Of a stretch of DNA of 13,712 nucleotides, positions 13,252 through 13,712 are shown piece after piece. Each line of letters begins with the position of its first letter. Position 1 is the first letter of the stretch. The notes beneath the pieces were generated by a model, which did no database searches, was not told the DNA's origin, and worked only from the letters and a program-made list of their open reading frames with translations. The DNA is from Pseudomonadota bacterium (GTDB lineage: Bacteria > Pseudomonadota > Gammaproteobacteria > Burkholderiales > Thiobacillaceae), in assembly GCA_030836725.1 (NCBI GenBank), contig JAUPLV010000048.1, positions 1-13,712 on the forward strand, written 5' to 3'. A program made the position numbers and the translations under genes.

Positions 13252-13712
13252 ATGGTCATGAAACGTATCACCCCGAGCGGCTGGAAAACCATTCGTTTGT
13301 TTGCGCTGCTTTTTTTGTTCGTCACATCGCTCGCTCTGCTTGCCTATGGTTTGCGTATCGACCTTCTGGCCGCGGTGGTGTGGATGGGCGAGACGATACG
13401 GGAATCGCCTGTTCTGGGCGCCATCGTTTTCTTTCTGGCATCGGCCTGTTCGGTCCTGTTTCTCTTCCTCTCCAGCGTGCTGCTGGTCCCTTCGGCGATT
13501 CTGGCCTGGGGGAAGTGGGTGACCTTTCTGCTGCTCTCGGCGGGCTGGTTGTGCGGATGGATGGCGACCTATGCCATCGGCCGGTTTTTTCGCGACCGTG
13601 CGTTTGTCGAAAAGAAGCTGAACGAGCGATACATCAATCATTCCCCCTTTTTCCTGTCGGGGAAGCTCCCTTTTTCGTTCGTGCTGATCGTGATCAGCTC
13701 GCTTCCCGCCGA
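13252..13712 (+). CDS. TVP38/TMEM64 (VTT) family membrane protein (cut by window edge)
   Basis: An open frame runs from ATG 13252 to the window edge, 153 codons with no stop. A basic N-terminus (MVMKRITPSGWKTIR) is followed by a first hydrophobic segment (about 16-35), a second (about 57-80, LGAIVFFLASACSVLFLFL) and a third (about 83-110). SAGWLCGWMATYAIGRFFRD matches the VTT-domain pattern of a small-residue helix followed by YxIGR, and KLPFSFVLIVISSLP begins the next conserved block. Such DedA-related proteins are inner-membrane proteins linked to lipid transport, but the substrate here is unknown. GGA lies about 6 nt before the ATG; the ATG at 13258 is an alternative start. Confidence 0.85.
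   Translation, partial: MVMKRITPSGWKTIRLFALLFLFVTSLALLAYGLRIDLLAAVVWMGETIRESPVLGAIVFFLASACSVLFLFLSSVLLVPSAILAWGKWVTFLLLSAGWLCGWMATYAIGRFFRDRAFVEKKLNERYINHSPFFLSGKLPFSFVLIVISSLPA

Noticed and set aside
1..13712. tRNA, rRNA, insertion sequence or phage genes
   Set aside because: No tRNA-like cloverleaf, rRNA stretch, transposase or integrase motif was seen on either strand.

Overview
The window looks like chromosomal DNA of a GC-rich, chemolithoautotrophic betaproteobacterium, in the neighbourhood of Thiobacillus, Nitrosomonas or Gallionella relatives. That placement rests on gene content and order, not on a search. It carries a non-carboxysomal form IA RuBisCO operon with its CbbR regulator, a chromate-resistance operon, and fragments of other loci at the edges.

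Left part, minus strand (about 1-7735, transcribed right to left): cbbL-cbbS-cbbQ-cbbO, then a 97-residue protein in the place where Nitrosomonas europaea has cbbN, a possible small ORF, a MoxR-type AAA+ ATPase and a DUF58 protein cut by the left edge. CbbQ (AAA+) and CbbO (von Willebrand A) form the RuBisCO activase. MoxR and DUF58 are a second ATPase/vWA-type pair lying directly downstream. cbbR (7897-8847) diverges from cbbL across 161 bp that hold dyads of LysR-operator type.

The RuBisCO operon is full of small palindromic repeats. A double-hairpin REP lies between cbbL and cbbS, related TCCGCGAAGGACGCGAAG inverted-repeat elements lie in cbbS-cbbQ and cbbQ-cbbO, and a CCCCTCCCCCGC hairpin sits in frame inside cbbO. 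A terminator-like hairpin follows cbbS. The cbbQ-cbbO element appears to have removed the ribosome-binding site of cbbO.

Right part, plus strand (about 9077-12778): a chromate operon, chrB-chrA-chrC-chrE-chrF, in the order known from Cupriavidus metallidurans pMOL28. It starts at a 32-bp dyad that overlaps both a candidate promoter and the likely chrB start codon. ChrA exports chromate, ChrB is the regulator, ChrC is an SOD-fold protein, ChrE is a rhodanese, and ChrF is a stand-alone copy of the C-terminal ChrB domain. ChrC keeps the four metal ligands but lacks the usual second-shell residues.

Right end: a minus-strand remnant holding only the last quarter or so of hypE (NiFe-hydrogenase maturation), a small palindromic repeat at its broken end, a cluster of three GATAATT motifs, and the start of a TVP38/TMEM64 (VTT) membrane protein cut by the right edge.
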